The notes: generated from the sequence alone by a model not told the origin. A DNA stretch of 64,000 nucleotides from Microbacterium murale (GCF_014635185.1 NZ_BMCM01000003.1:171623-235622); one strand, 5' to 3'. Positions 1-10,481 are shown, numbered from the stretch's first letter. Numbers and translations: made by a program.

Positions 1-529
1 CCTGCTTCAGCCAGCGCGTGACGGTGCCCTCGGTGACGCTCTCGCCGAGCTCGGGGAGCACGATGTCGGTGACGTCAGAGGAAGCGGCGGGCGCGGGCTC
101 TGCGGCAGGCGCGGGCTCTGCGGCAGGCGCGGGCTCTGCGGCAGGGGCGGCTTCTGCGGCAGGTGCGGCCTCAGCGGCAGGCGCGGCTTCAGCAGCGGGT
201 GCTGCCTCGGCGGCAGGCGCGGCCTCAGCGGGAGCGGCTTCTGCCTCAGGTGCGGCAGCCTCCGGAGCATCCGCGGCGGGTGCCGCAGCGCTGCCATCGC
301 CGATCCTGGCGAGCAGAGCGCCGACCTCGACGGTCTCGTCCTCGGCGACCAGGATCTCCTCGATCACGCCGGCGACGGGCGAGGGGATCTCGGTGTCGAC
401 CTTGTCGGTCGAGATCTCGAGCAGGCCTTCGTCCGCCTGAACGGTGTCTCCCACCTGCTTCAGCCAGCGGGTGACCGTACCCTCTGTGACGCTCTCACCG
501 AGAGCGGGGAGGACCACGGATGTGCTCAT
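1..529 (-). CDS. sucB: Dihydrolipoamide acyltransferase (E2), 5' part only
   Basis: E2 of a 2-oxo acid dehydrogenase (2-oxoglutarate or pyruvate type); it carries acyl groups on lipoyl-lysine between E1 and E3. About 176 residues are visible and the gene continues past the left edge. Residues 1-80 form a lipoyl domain with the lipoylation site [10 protein letters not shown] (Lys near 43). An Ala/Pro/Glu-rich linker of PAAEA/PAAEP units follows, and a second lipoyl domain starting [14 protein letters not shown] begins at the edge. The start is ATG at 529, preceded by AAGGAG. Downstream of pepA-lpdA on the same strand, 65 bp after lpdA, which supplies E3. Two or three lipoyl domains are usual for actinobacterial SucB; sucB versus pdhC cannot be separated without the catalytic domain. 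Confidence 0.9.
   Translation of the reverse strand, partial: MSTSVVLPALGESVTEGTVTRWLKQVGDTVQADEGLLEISTDKVDTEIPSPVAGVIEEILVAEDETVEVGALLARIGDGSAAAPAADAPEAAAPEAEAAPAEAAPAAEAAPAAEAAPAAEAAPAAEAAPAAEPAPAAEPAPAAEPAPAASSDVTDIVLPELGESVTEGTVTRWLKQ
91..285 (-). repeat. Repetitive Ala/Pro/Glu linker coding segment
   Basis: Imperfect tandem repeats of about 15-18 bp, seen on the plus strand as recurring gcgggctctgcggcag and gcctcagcggcagg units. They lie in frame inside sucB and encode PAAEA or PAAEP pentapeptides. This is the flexible swinging-arm linker between lipoyl domains. Such repeats can change copy number by slippage, which would alter linker length only. Confidence 0.85.
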
Positions 530-594
530 GACGGAGTCTCCTTCAAGAATGTTTGTGACATGTTCAGCTTAGTGACCCTGACACCGGTTGGTGT

Positions 595-1971
595 TCAGAG
601 GGCGTGCAGTGGTTTTCCGGCAAGGGCGAGGAATGCCTCGCCCAGCGCTTCGCTCTGCGTCGGATGCGCATGGATGAGCGGAGCGATGTCTTCGGGATGG
701 GCTTCCCAGGCGACGGCGAGCTGACCCTCTGTGATGAGTTCGCCGACTCGATCGCCGAGCAGATGCACGCCGATCACCGGGCCGTCCTTCAGCCGCACGA
801 CTTTGACGAGCCCGGCGGTGCCGATGATCTCGCTCTTGCCGTTGCCCGCAAGGTTGTACTCGTATGAGACGACGGCATCCGCACCATGCGAGGTGATCGC
901 GGCCTGCTCGGTCACGCCGACGGACGCGACCTCCGGGTTGCAGTACGTGATCTTCGGGATCTGGGATTCGGGGATGGGCGCGGGCGAGAGGCCGGCGATC
1001 CGCTCAGCGACGTCGATGCCCTGCATGAATCCGCGGTGGGCCAGCTGCAGGCCGGGAACGATGTCGCCCACAGCCCACAGTCCGGCGACGCCGGTGCGCA
1101 GTTCCTCATCGACTGTCACGAACCCGCGATCGAGCGTGACACCGGCCTCTTCGAAGCCGAGATCGGCCGTGACCGGCCCGCGCCCGACGGCGACCAGCAG
1201 ATAGTCGCCGGTGAACGTCTTGCCGTCTTCCAGCGTGACGGTCACGCCCTGGTCATCCTGCGTCGCCGTCTGGAATCGGGTTCCGAGCGAGTACGCGATG
1301 CCGCGGCGTCGGAATGCACGCTCGAGACCCTTGCTGAGGGCGATGTCTTCATTGGGGACCAGGTGCTCGAGCGCTTCGATGATCGTCACCTCGGCACCGA
1401 ATGAGCGCCACACGCTCGCGAACTCCACGCCGATGACGCCGCCGCCGAGCACGAGCACGCGCTCGGGGATGACATCGAGAGCAAGCGCCTGCTCGCTGGT
1501 GATGATGCGCCCGCCGATGTCGAGCCCCGGCAGTGAACGGCTGTACGACCCTGTGGCGAGCACCACGTCCGCACCGACATAGACGTCATCGCCGACGCTC
1601 ACGCTGCGGTCGGCATTGAGCCGTCCGAAGCCGGCGACCGTCGTGATGCCCCTGGCCTTGATCAGGCCTTCGAGACCCTTGAATTTCTTGGCGACGATGT
1701 TCTCGCGGTAGGTGCGCACTCCTGCGGGATCGACGCCGTCGAATGTCGCGGAGACGCCGACGGATGCGGCGTCGCGCACGTGCTCTGCGACCTCGGCGGC
1801 GTGCAGCAGCGCCTTGGTGGGGATGCAGCCGCGGTGCAGGCAGGTGCCGCCGACCTTGTCCTTCTCGATCAGGGCGACGGTCTTGCCCAGTTCAGCAGCG
1901 CGAAGCGCCGCGGCATAGCCGCCGCTGCCGCCACCGAGTACGACGATGTCGAACGTGTGCGTGGTCATCAT
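595..1971 (-). CDS. lpdA: Dihydrolipoyl dehydrogenase (E3)
   Basis: Flavoprotein that reoxidises dihydrolipoamide on E2 with NAD+. 458 aa, the usual length. N-terminal FAD-binding GGGSGG at 13-18, redox disulfide C44/C49 in GGTCLHRGCIP, a central NAD-binding GGGVIGVEFA, FAD motif AVGD, and the C-terminal catalytic pair H436/E441 in HPTQSE. The start ATG at 1971 overlaps the pepA stop by 4 bp (ATGA) and is preceded by AGGAGG, so translation is probably coupled to pepA. The next gene on the strand is sucB, which fits a shared TCA/2-oxo acid dehydrogenase role. Confidence 0.96.
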   Translation of the reverse strand: MMTTHTFDIVVLGGGSGGYAAALRAAELGKTVALIEKDKVGGTCLHRGCIPTKALLHAAEVAEHVRDAASVGVSATFDGVDPAGVRTYRENIVAKKFKGLEGLIKARGITTVAGFGRLNADRSVSVGDDVYVGADVVLATGSYSRSLPGLDIGGRIITSEQALALDVIPERVLVLGGGVIGVEFASVWRSFGAEVTIIEALEHLVPNEDIALSKGLERAFRRRGIAYSLGTRFQTATQDDQGVTVTLEDGKTFTGDYLLVAVGRGPVTADLGFEEAGVTLDRGFVTVDEELRTGVAGLWAVGDIVPGLQLAHRGFMQGIDVAERIAGLSPAPIPESQIPKITYCNPEVASVGVTEQAAITSHGADAVVSYEYNLAGNGKSEIIGTAGLVKVVRLKDGPVIGVHLLGDRVGELITEGQLAVAWEAHPEDIAPLIHAHPTQSEALGEAFLALAGKPLHAL

Positions 1972-3443
1972 GCCTCCTGTGCGCGTGCCTCTGCGAACGC
2001 GACGAGCGAACGTACCGTCGCCCCCGTCGGGCCTTTGTCTGTGAATCCGTACGGTGAGCTGCCGTGCTCGGCGGAGCCGGCGACGTCCAGATGCACCCAG
2101 GGGATGCGCGGGGCGTCGTCCTCGTCGCTGGTGCGGCCGATGAAGCGCTGCAGGAAGAGTCCTGCGAACATGGTGCCCCCGGCCCGGTCGCCCATGTTGG
2201 CGTTGATCATGTCGGCGATGGGGGAGTCGAGCGATTCCTGCATGTAGTCCGGCAGCGGCAGCGGCCAGGCCAGCTCGCCTGTCTGCTCCGACACCGTCAG
2301 ATACTCGGCCACGGCCTCATCGTCGCCCATGACCCCGGTGTGCCGGTGGCCGAGCGCCACGAGCACGGCGCCGGTGAGCGTCGCGACATCGAAGATCACA
2401 TCAGGACGTTCACGGCTCGCGGCGACAAGACCGTCGGCCAGCACGAGGCGGCCTTCGGCGTCGGTGTTCAGCACTTCCACCGTCGTGCCGTCGAGCATCC
2501 TGAGCACGTCTCCTGGGCGCGTCGCCTTGCCGGAGGGCATGTTGTCGGTGATGCACATCCATGCTGTGACACGCACGGGCAGCTTCAGCGACGCGATCGC
2601 GCGCAGTGCGGCGAGCACCGTGGCCGATCCCGCCATGTCGAACTTCATCCCGACCATGGATGCTGCGGGCTTGAGCGAGAGCCCACCGGTGTCGAAGGTG
2701 ATGCCCTTGCCGACGAGGGCGATGTGGCCGGTGGCGTCGGCAGGGGAGTAGTCGAGGCGCACGACGCGCGGCGGGCGATCCGATCCCTGCGCGACGCCGA
2801 GCACGCCGCCGAAGCCCTGCTCTGCGAGAGCAGCCTCGTCGAGCACATCGACCGCGACGTCGAGGTCGGCGACGGCATCGACCGCGCTCTGCGCGAGCTC
2901 CGCCGGGCTCTGCCACTCTGCAGGCACCGAGACGAGGTCCTTCACGAGGGCGAGCGCGTCGCCGAGGATCCGGGCTCGGGAGACGTCCTCATCGGAGAGC
3001 GACTCGCTGTGCACGGTGACTTCGCCGGCACGCGACTTGCCGGGCTTTGCGCGGTACCCCTCGAAGCGGTAGCCGCCGAAGACAGCGCCCTCGGCCGCCT
3101 CCGCGGCGAACTGATCGAGATCACCCGCAAGGTCGAGAGCGACGTGACCGAACCCGGTCAGCGTGCGAAGCGCGGCCCCGGCGGCATCGCGCACCGCCGC
3201 CCCGTCGGGGGTGCTTCCGGCGCCGACGACGGCCAACGGCAGCGACGTCAGCGACGGGAGATGAACACGGGCGAAGGCGGAAGCGGATCCGGTGAAGCCG
3301 ATCGCGGTGAGCACCTCGGCCAGACCCGGATAGTCCTCCAGCGCTTCCGGGAACGCCGCGGTGTCCGGAACGACGAGCACTGCTGCGTCGGCAGCGCTCC
3401 CGGGGAATCGGTCTACGGTGTGCGAGAGCGCAGGAAGCGTCAT
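1968..3443 (-). CDS. pepA: Leucyl aminopeptidase (M17 family)
   Basis: Cytosolic two-metal aminopeptidase that trims N-terminal residues from peptides. 491 aa, typical for M17. The family signature NTDAEGRL starts at N326, and the metal-binding segment GKGITFDTGGLSLKP lies near 240-255. The N-terminal macro-like domain is less conserved, as usual. Start is ATG at 3443. A TAGGAT hexamer lies exactly six bases upstream of it on the coding strand and no Shine-Dalgarno is present, so a leaderless mRNA is likely. First gene of a pepA-lpdA-sucB transcription unit. Confidence 0.95.
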   Translation of the reverse strand: MTLPALSHTVDRFPGSAADAAVLVVPDTAAFPEALEDYPGLAEVLTAIGFTGSASAFARVHLPSLTSLPLAVVGAGSTPDGAAVRDAAGAALRTLTGFGHVALDLAGDLDQFAAEAAEGAVFGGYRFEGYRAKPGKSRAGEVTVHSESLSDEDVSRARILGDALALVKDLVSVPAEWQSPAELAQSAVDAVADLDVAVDVLDEAALAEQGFGGVLGVAQGSDRPPRVVRLDYSPADATGHIALVGKGITFDTGGLSLKPAASMVGMKFDMAGSATVLAALRAIASLKLPVRVTAWMCITDNMPSGKATRPGDVLRMLDGTTVEVLNTDAEGRLVLADGLVAASRERPDVIFDVATLTGAVLVALGHRHTGVMGDDEAVAEYLTVSEQTGELAWPLPLPDYMQESLDSPIADMINANMGDRAGGTMFAGLFLQRFIGRTSDEDDAPRIPWVHLDVAGSAEHGSSPYGFTDKGPTGATVRSLVAFAEARAQEA

Positions 3444-3545
3444 GGTTCCATCCTAGGCTCGACGCGACCGGCGCCTCTCGGTTCTGTTCGCTGTGAGCAT
3501 GACTCCGCCGCCCCGGGCAGCATCCGCTCCTCGTAGCATGGAAGC
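3444..3545. promoter_or_regulatory. Divergent promoter region, pepA / PAC2 gene
   Basis: A 102-bp gap between divergent genes. On the minus strand TAGGAT (complement of 3450-3455) ends six bases before the pepA ATG. On the plus strand TAGCAT (3534-3539) ends six bases before the ATG at 3546. Both fit the actinobacterial -10 consensus TANNNT placed for leaderless transcription. No clear -35 hexamers were seen. Confidence 0.6.
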
Positions 3546-4490
3546 ATGCCCGTCTCCGGAGAGCTGTACGAACGCGTCGCCAACGCCCCTGCCGTCCCTC
3601 AGGGGCTGCCACTCGTGATCCTGCTCACCGGATTCACTGATGCCGGAAGCGCCGTTTCCGGGCTCATCGATCACCTGCGCGACGTGTCGGATCCGCAGCC
3701 AGTGATCGTCTTCGACAACGATCTGCTGCTCGATTACCGGGCGCGTCGTCCGATCGTCGTGTTCGAGCAGGACCACCTCACGGAGTTCCGGCCGTCGAGG
3801 CTCGAGCTGTCGCTCGCGCACGACACCCTGGGACAGCAGTTCCTTCTCCTTGCCGGGTACGAGCCCGACTTCGCCTGGAACGCGTTCAGCGACCGGGTTC
3901 TCGCTCTGGCTGAGGAGTTCGGTGTCTCGGGTGTCAGCTGGGTGCACTCGATCGCGATGCCGGTGCCGCACACCAGGCCGATCAGTACGACCGTCAGCGG
4001 CAATCGCAAGGAGATCACCGCGAGCCTCTCGGTCTGGCGCCCTCGTACCCAGGTGCCTGCGACAGCCGGTCATCTGCTGGAGTACCGCTTCGCAGAGCGC
4101 GGCGACCGCATCGTCGGGTTCGTCCTGCTCGTGCCGCACTATCTCGCCGAGACGGAGTATCCGGATGCCGTGATCGCTGCGGCTGACCGCGTGATGGGCT
4201 CGACCGGTATCGTGCTGGCGCTCGATGATCTGCGCGAGAGTCGCGAGGAGTATCTCACCAAGGTCGACGAGCAGGTCGCCGGCAATGACGAGCTCCGTCA
4301 GATGGTGCAGACGCTCGAGCATCGCTACGACGCGTACATGGCCGGCCGTGATCCTGAGGACATGGATCGCTACGACGAGGGTGGTTTCGACGAACGCGAT
4401 CTGCCCAGCGCGGACGAGCTCGCCGCAGAACTCGAACGCTATCTGGCGACTCGGCGTCCGGGTGATGAGGACAAGCGTCCGCGAACCTGA
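3546..4490 (+). CDS. PAC2 family protein
   Basis: 314-aa soluble protein of the PAC2 (proteasome assembly chaperone 2-like) family common in actinobacteria. The archetypal segments are near the N terminus (LLTGFTDAGSAVSGLIDHL, 27-45) and mid-protein (GVSWVHSIAMPVPHTRP). The C-terminal quarter is acidic and charged (RDPEDMDRYDEGG). Bacterial members have no settled function; eukaryotic PAC2 helps assemble proteasome alpha rings, but a link to bacterial proteasomes is unproven. ATG at 3546 has no Shine-Dalgarno and sits six bases after TAGCAT. It stands alone upstream of sigA, a conserved actinobacterial neighbourhood. Confidence 0.85.
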   Translation: MPVSGELYERVANAPAVPQGLPLVILLTGFTDAGSAVSGLIDHLRDVSDPQPVIVFDNDLLLDYRARRPIVVFEQDHLTEFRPSRLELSLAHDTLGQQFLLLAGYEPDFAWNAFSDRVLALAEEFGVSGVSWVHSIAMPVPHTRPISTTVSGNRKEITASLSVWRPRTQVPATAGHLLEYRFAERGDRIVGFVLLVPHYLAETEYPDAVIAAADRVMGSTGIVLALDDLRESREEYLTKVDEQVAGNDELRQMVQTLEHRYDAYMAGRDPEDMDRYDEGGFDERDLPSADELAAELERYLATRRPGDEDKRPRT

Positions 4491-4672
4491 ACGGCGTCGC
4501 CACACGCAGGGCACAGCCAGGGGCGCGAGTTGCATCCGCACCTCCAATGGTGTGCGATACTGGTAATCCGACCCGTTGTCAATCGTTCGCCGCAAGGCTG
4601 CCGACTTGACAAGGGTCTTACTAGTGTCCGAAATGTCCCGGGGCGGGCGCGCTGCCCCGTGAAAGGCGAAAC
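4491..4672 (+). promoter_or_regulatory. Upstream region of sigA
   Basis: 182 bp without a gene. A consensus TTGACA lies at 4606-4611, but the -10 at normal spacing (around 4629-4634) is weak. A second possible -10-like GATACT lies near 4556-4561. Several promoters would be expected for a primary sigma factor; none can be fixed by eye. Confidence 0.4.
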
Positions 4673-5931
<1,259 letters not shown>

Positions 5932-5935
<4 letters not shown>

Positions 5936-6642
5936 CCCAGGCGAACGAGGGCACGGCGAACGACGGCAAGGCGCTCGAGACGAGCGTCGACGGCAAGAAG
6001 TACGCCCGCATCCCGCTGCGCACGCGCGTGGTCATGCCCGAGGACGACATCGACCAGATCGTCACCGAGTACGCGAAGGATGCCGTGCAGCCCGGCGACC
6101 TGCTTTTCGTGACCGAGAAGATCGTCGCGATCACGCAGGGACGCTCCTACCGTCTCGACGAGATCCAGCCGCGAAAGCTCGCGCTGTTCCTGTCGAAGTA
6201 CGTCACCCGCACGCCGTACGGCATCGGCCTCGGCATGCCCGAGACGATGGAGATGGCGCTTCGGGAGTGCGGCACGCCGCGCATCCTGCTCGCGGCCGCC
6301 GTCGCGGCGGTGACGAAGGCGTTCGGGCGCAAGGGCGACTTCTACCGCATCGCCGGTGACAAGGCTCGAGCGATCGACGGACCCACCTCGCACACGATCC
6401 CGCCGTACAACGAGGCTGTCGTGCTCGGCCCGAAGAATCCGCGCCAGGTGGCGACGCATCTCAAGGCACTCATCGGCGGCACGGCCGATGTCGCAGTCGT
6501 CGACATCAACGACCTCGGTGGGAACATCCTGGGTTCCACGCTCGACAAGGCCGGCGAACAGCGTCTCGTGCGTATCCTGAAGGACAACCCGCTCGGACAG
6601 GGACGAGAGTCCACCCCGATGGGTATCATCCGCACCGTCTGA
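5932..6642 (+). CDS. CofE-like (coenzyme F420-0:L-glutamate ligase family) amide ligase
   Basis: 236 aa, close to the size of the CofE ligase domain. CofE enzymes use GTP and Mn/Mg to join L-Glu to a carboxylate. Family traits seen: the opening [49 protein letters not shown] and the C-terminal [19 protein letters not shown]. No other F420 gene (cofC, cofD, fbiB-type FMN domain, deazaflavin synthase) is in the window. It sits between sigA (4-bp overlap) and a MurJ-type flippase (59 bp downstream), with ATP-grasp and racemase genes beyond. I infer it forms an amide or gamma-glutamyl bond on an envelope precursor, but an F420 role cannot be excluded. Confidence 0.75.
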
Positions 6643-6701
6643 GATCGCACCGTCTGACGTCGGATCGCCGACGACGGTCGCGGAGGGGAATCACCACACG
6701 C

Positions 6702-8294
6702 ATGGGACTCGGTCGCGCCAGCGCCATGATCGCGGCGGGTACGCTCACATCGCGGATCACTGGGCTGCTGCGCACGGTCGTGCTCATCTCCGCGATCGGC
6801 GCGCTCAGCGAGGCGGGAGACGCCTTCGCCACGGCGAACATGCTGCCCAACAGCATCTACCAGGTGATCTCCGCCGGTGTGCTCACGGGGGTTATCGTGC
6901 CCCAAGTGGTGCGGGCCACGGCGCAGAAGGACAGCGGTCACGCGTTCCTGGCGAAGCTGCTCACCCTGGGATTCGTGCTCGTCGGGGGAGTCACGGTCGT
7001 GGCGTTCTTGTGCGCGCCACTGCTGGTGAGTCTGTTCTCCTCGGCCGGATACTCACCCGAGCAGCATGCACTGGCGACCCAGTTCGCGTACTGGTGCATT
7101 CCACAGCTGTTCTTCTACGGCATGTTCGCCCTGCTGGGCGAGATACTCAACGCCCGCAGGATCTTCGCCCCATACGCCTGGGCGCCGATCATGAACAACA
7201 TCGTCTCGATCGCCGGGTTCCTCGTCTTCATGATGCTGTTCGGATCCGACCTCACGCAGGTTTCGCTCTGGAACCCGATGATGGTCATGGTGCTCGGCGG
7301 CACCGCGACACTCGGCATAGTCGCGCAGACCGTGGTGCTGATGTTCTTCTGGCGCAGAGCCGGCATCCCGCTGCGACTCGACTTCCGCTGGCGGGGCATG
7401 GGTCTCGGGCAGATGCGCACCCTGGCGACCTGGACGCTGCTGACCACCCTCATCGGTCAGCTCGTCGGCATCGTGCAGACTCAGACGCTTTCAGTGGCCT
7501 CCGGAGATTTCCCGTCCGTGTTCGCCTCGCAGAATGCGTGGCTGGTGTACATGGTTCCGTACTCGATGATCATCCTTGCGATCGGAACCCCGTACTTCAC
7601 CCGGATCAGTGAGCACGCCGCCGCCAAGCGCGATGTGGAACTGCGCGGAGACATCGCGCAGTCGATCCGCATCCTCGGACTCTTCGTCATCGTCGCGACT
7701 GCAGCGGTCGCGGCGGCCGCTGTTCCCGCGTCACGTGTTTTCAGCAACGGTGCAGACGAGGCGGTGCTGATCGCGCCGGTGCTGCTGGCGTTCCTGGTGA
7801 GCCTTCTGCCGATGGCGGTGCTGTTCATCGTGCAGCGCACGTTCTACGCGTACGGCGATGCGCGCACGCCGTTCATCTTCACGGTGGTGCAGGCCTCTTT
7901 GGTGCTCATCTTCACGATCGTGGTCGCCTTCACCGTCCCACTTGAGTGGCGTGCCGCCGCGGTCGCACTCGTTCAGGCGTGTTCCGGCATCGTGCAGACC
8001 GTGCTGGCGACGATCCTGCTGCGCCGCAAGATCGGCCCGCTCGGACTCGCCAGCACGTGGAGGGCACTCGCGCGTTTCGTGCTCATGGCGATCCCCGCCG
8101 GCGCCGCCGGTTACGGGGCGTTCCTGCTGAGCGGGGGAGCAGACGGTTGGATGCTGCAGGACAAGATCTGGGGAGCGCTCGGCGCCGTGCTGATCGCTGC
8201 GGTCTGCGGAGCGGTCTACCTGCTGCTGCTCTTCGTCTTCCGGGTGCCGGAACTGCGGGTCGCGATAGACACCGTGCGGAACCGTCGCGCCTGA
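6702..8294 (+). CDS. MurJ/MviN-type lipid II flippase paralogue
   Basis: 530-aa polytopic membrane protein of the MOP exporter superfamily, with about 14 predicted hydrophobic segments. The N terminus (SRITGLLRTVVLISAIGALSE, then AFATANMLPNSIYQV) matches the MurJ pattern of Arg-rich TM1 and the NxxPN-type loop. MurJ flips lipid-linked peptidoglycan precursor across the membrane. It lacks the long cytoplasmic kinase-like tail of mycobacterial MviN. The canonical actinobacterial murJ is normally near the rnpA/parAB end of the chromosome, so this copy, beside CofE-like, ATP-grasp and racemase genes, may be a second flippase for a modified substrate (inference). ATG at 6702 with GGAGGGG 10-15 bases upstream. 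Confidence 0.85.
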   Translation: MGLGRASAMIAAGTLTSRITGLLRTVVLISAIGALSEAGDAFATANMLPNSIYQVISAGVLTGVIVPQVVRATAQKDSGHAFLAKLLTLGFVLVGGVTVVAFLCAPLLVSLFSSAGYSPEQHALATQFAYWCIPQLFFYGMFALLGEILNARRIFAPYAWAPIMNNIVSIAGFLVFMMLFGSDLTQVSLWNPMMVMVLGGTATLGIVAQTVVLMFFWRRAGIPLRLDFRWRGMGLGQMRTLATWTLLTTLIGQLVGIVQTQTLSVASGDFPSVFASQNAWLVYMVPYSMIILAIGTPYFTRISEHAAAKRDVELRGDIAQSIRILGLFVIVATAAVAAAAVPASRVFSNGADEAVLIAPVLLAFLVSLLPMAVLFIVQRTFYAYGDARTPFIFTVVQASLVLIFTIVVAFTVPLEWRAAAVALVQACSGIVQTVLATILLRRKIGPLGLASTWRALARFVLMAIPAGAAGYGAFLLSGGADGWMLQDKIWGALGAVLIAAVCGAVYLLLLFVFRVPELRVAIDTVRNRRA

Positions 8295-8319
8295 GACCGC
8301 CGCTGCGGTACCGGGCGAC

Positions 8320-9354
8320 TCAGCGCTTGTTGTCGACCACGTCCGCGCCGATCGCGTCGCGGTAGCGGTACAGCAGCCCGGTGCGGATGCCTGAGGCGGA
8401 GGGCTTCATCTGGAAGACGCTCGAGTTGTGGTTCGCCTCGATGAGTGCGGGGCCCTCAGGCGTGATCGCGATGTCCCAGCCGACGTACGGCACGGTGGGC
8501 AGCCTCTTCGCAGCCTCGGCGATCATGTCGACCACCTCCGGGTAGAACGGCACCTGCAGACCCTTGATGGTCGTGCCGGTGGCCGGATGCTGGTGGTAGA
8601 TGTTCGACTGCTTGTCGACGCCGGGGTACAGAGCCACGCCGTCGTCGTCGAGCATGGTGAACATGCCGCCGGAGGCGAAGTTGTCGATCACGGCGCCATT
8701 GCCGATGCGCAGTACGGATGCGATCACGTGCAGCTCGTCCGCCGGGTCGCGGTAGGTGATCATCCGCACGGTGTTCACACTGTCGGGATACAACTTGTTC
8801 AGGTCGTCGTGCTGGGTCAGCACCTCTTCGAGCAGCGTCTGGTCGCGCTCGACCAGCAGCGTGCGCCACGCAGCGACGTCTGACACGTCCGCGGTCTCGT
8901 AGATGCCGATGCCCGCGCCGCCCTCACCGGCGGCCGGCTTGGCGATCACACGAGGGTGCCGGTCGATGAAGGCACGCAGTTCGTCGTCGTCGGCCGCAGC
9001 CGCATCGATCCACTCGCGGCCGGTGAGATCAGCGAAGTCGGTGAGAAAGCGCATCTTGTCGCCGAGGATGATCTTGGAATCCGGCCCGTTGAGGGTGCGA
9101 TTGAGTCGGAACGCCTTGGGGTGCGTCATCCACGTCGCCCGCTCGCGTGCGTTGAGGATGCGGATGTCCCACACGACGTAGTCGCGGAAGCCCATCTCGT
9201 AGCGTACGGAGCACCACAGCATGTCGCCGATGATGACGGGGAGAGGTGCCTTCGACACCTTCTTCACCTGATGCGCCAATTCGAACAGCTGGGTCGGATT
9301 GAGCCGCCGAGCCCGGTCGAAAAGGTACCGGATGCGCAACCGCTTCTGATCCAC
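8320..9354 (-). CDS. ATP-grasp ligase, sugar-transfer-associated (ATPgrasp_ST-like), copy 1
   Basis: 344 aa. ATP-grasp features: the ATP-binding lysine and glycine-rich loop VIAKPAAGEGGAGIG at 136-150, and the C-terminal metal-binding E306/N308 in LIEANHNS. The helical N terminus (about 1-100) resembles proteins annotated as sugar-transfer-associated ATP-grasp. Such enzymes activate a carboxylate as acyl phosphate and form amide bonds; the substrate is unknown. It is paralogous to the divergent gene at 9450 (shared VPTVPYxGWDxAxxPEGP and the final GIRTG motif). The start is GTG at 9354, six bases after TAGCCT with no Shine-Dalgarno, so leaderless. Convergent with murJ (25-bp gap). Confidence 0.8.
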   Translation of the reverse strand: MDQKRLRIRYLFDRARRLNPTQLFELAHQVKKVSKAPLPVIIGDMLWCSVRYEMGFRDYVVWDIRILNARERATWMTHPKAFRLNRTLNGPDSKIILGDKMRFLTDFADLTGREWIDAAAADDDELRAFIDRHPRVIAKPAAGEGGAGIGIYETADVSDVAAWRTLLVERDQTLLEEVLTQHDDLNKLYPDSVNTVRMITYRDPADELHVIASVLRIGNGAVIDNFASGGMFTMLDDDGVALYPGVDKQSNIYHQHPATGTTIKGLQVPFYPEVVDMIAEAAKRLPTVPYVGWDIAITPEGPALIEANHNSSVFQMKPSASGIRTGLLYRYRDAIGADVVDNKR

Positions 9355-9449
9355 CGACCCAGGCTAACACGCAGCCCTCAGCGGATCCGGGCAGGCGGAG
9401 CGAGTAGCATGAGACGTTCTGACATGCCCCCGCCGAAAGGTCTTTGCCC
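9355..9449. promoter_or_regulatory. Divergent promoter region between the two ATP-grasp genes
   Basis: On the minus strand TAGCCT (complement of 9361-9366) ends six bases before the GTG at 9354, giving a leaderless start. On the plus strand TAGCAT (9405-9410) lies about 40 bases before the TTG start at 9450, which has GAAAGG at 9435-9440. The paralogous ligases are therefore expressed from back-to-back promoters. Confidence 0.55.
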
Positions 9450-10481
9450 TTGTCTCGAGACGTCGCACCCATTGCGCGCCTGAAGTACCTTCTGAGGCGC
9501 CTCACCTCGTTCGATCCGCGTCGGGTGTGGGGGTTCGCGTCCCAGATCGCCAAGGAACAGGGCAAGTGGGCGCCGAGGGTCTTCGTCGACATGCTCGTCT
9601 GGGCGGCGTTGCACGACACGGCATACATCGACTACTACGAGGCCGACTTCGCGCTGCTGAGCAAGAGCGAGCGCAAGACCTTCATGACCTCGTTGATCCA
9701 GCATCATCTGGCCCAGGCGGTCAACGACCGCACCGACGTGCTGCAGTTCGAGAACAAGATCACCTTCAACCGCCGCTTCGCCGAGTACCTCGGCCGCGAC
9801 TGGCTCGACCTCGACGAGGTGGATGCCGAAGGCCTGCGCGCCTTCGCTGAGAAGAACCCGGTCTTCATCGCAAAGACACCTGTCGGCCGCGAGGGCAAGG
9901 GCGTCTTCCGGTACGAGGCGTCGGAGGTGACCGACTGGAACGCGTTCCGCGACGAACTGCGCGACAAGGGTCAGCGGCTCATCGAGCAGCGCATCGAGCA
10001 GCATCCGTATCTCTCCGAGTACTGCGAAGGCACCGTCAACACCACGCGCGTGGCGACGTTCTTCGACGGCACGAAAGTGCATGTGCTGATGGCCGCGCAG
10101 AAATTCGGCCGCGGCGCGGTGAGCGACCAGTTCACGTGGGGCGGCTTCTTCACGATGATCGACGAGAACGGCAAGTCCTTCGGACCGGGACACACCGGCA
10201 AGCACAAGTCGCGCTACGAGACGCACCCGGATTCGGGCAAGTCGATCGTCGACTTCGAGGTGCCGATGTGGGACCGCGTGGTCGATCTCGTCACACGCGC
10301 CGCACAGGAGGTGCCCACCGTGCCGTACATCGGGTGGGACGTCGCTGTCGGTCCAGAGGGTCCGATGCTGATCGAGGGAAACTGGACGCCAGGGCTCTAC
10401 GAGACCCGCGTGAGCGCCACCGGCATCCGCACCGGCAGCCGAGCGCGGCACCGTCCGGTGATCGAGGCCAGCAGGCGGTGA
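9450..10481 (+). CDS. ATP-grasp ligase, sugar-transfer-associated (ATPgrasp_ST-like), copy 2
   Basis: 343 aa from TTG at 9450, chosen because GAAAGG ends nine bases upstream; a TTG at 9444 would sit too close. ATP-binding loop VFIAKTPVGREGKGV at 138-152 and metal-binding E309/N311 in LIEGNWT. It parallels copy 1 along its length but differs in the putative acceptor region, so the two probably add different groups or act as a pair. Its stop overlaps the GTG of the racemase fragment gene by 4 bp (GTGA), so ligase and racemase are translationally coupled. Predicted cytosolic; substrate unknown. Confidence 0.8.
   Translation: MSRDVAPIARLKYLLRRLTSFDPRRVWGFASQIAKEQGKWAPRVFVDMLVWAALHDTAYIDYYEADFALLSKSERKTFMTSLIQHHLAQAVNDRTDVLQFENKITFNRRFAEYLGRDWLDLDEVDAEGLRAFAEKNPVFIAKTPVGREGKGVFRYEASEVTDWNAFRDELRDKGQRLIEQRIEQHPYLSEYCEGTVNTTRVATFFDGTKVHVLMAAQKFGRGAVSDQFTWGGFFTMIDENGKSFGPGHTGKHKSRYETHPDSGKSIVDFEVPMWDRVVDLVTRAAQEVPTVPYIGWDVAVGPEGPMLIEGNWTPGLYETRVSATGIRTGSRARHRPVIEASRR

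Noticed and set aside
91-285. Short tandem repeats that could suggest a CRISPR or minisatellite
   Set aside because: They lie in frame in sucB and encode the PAAEA linker; there are no unique spacers.
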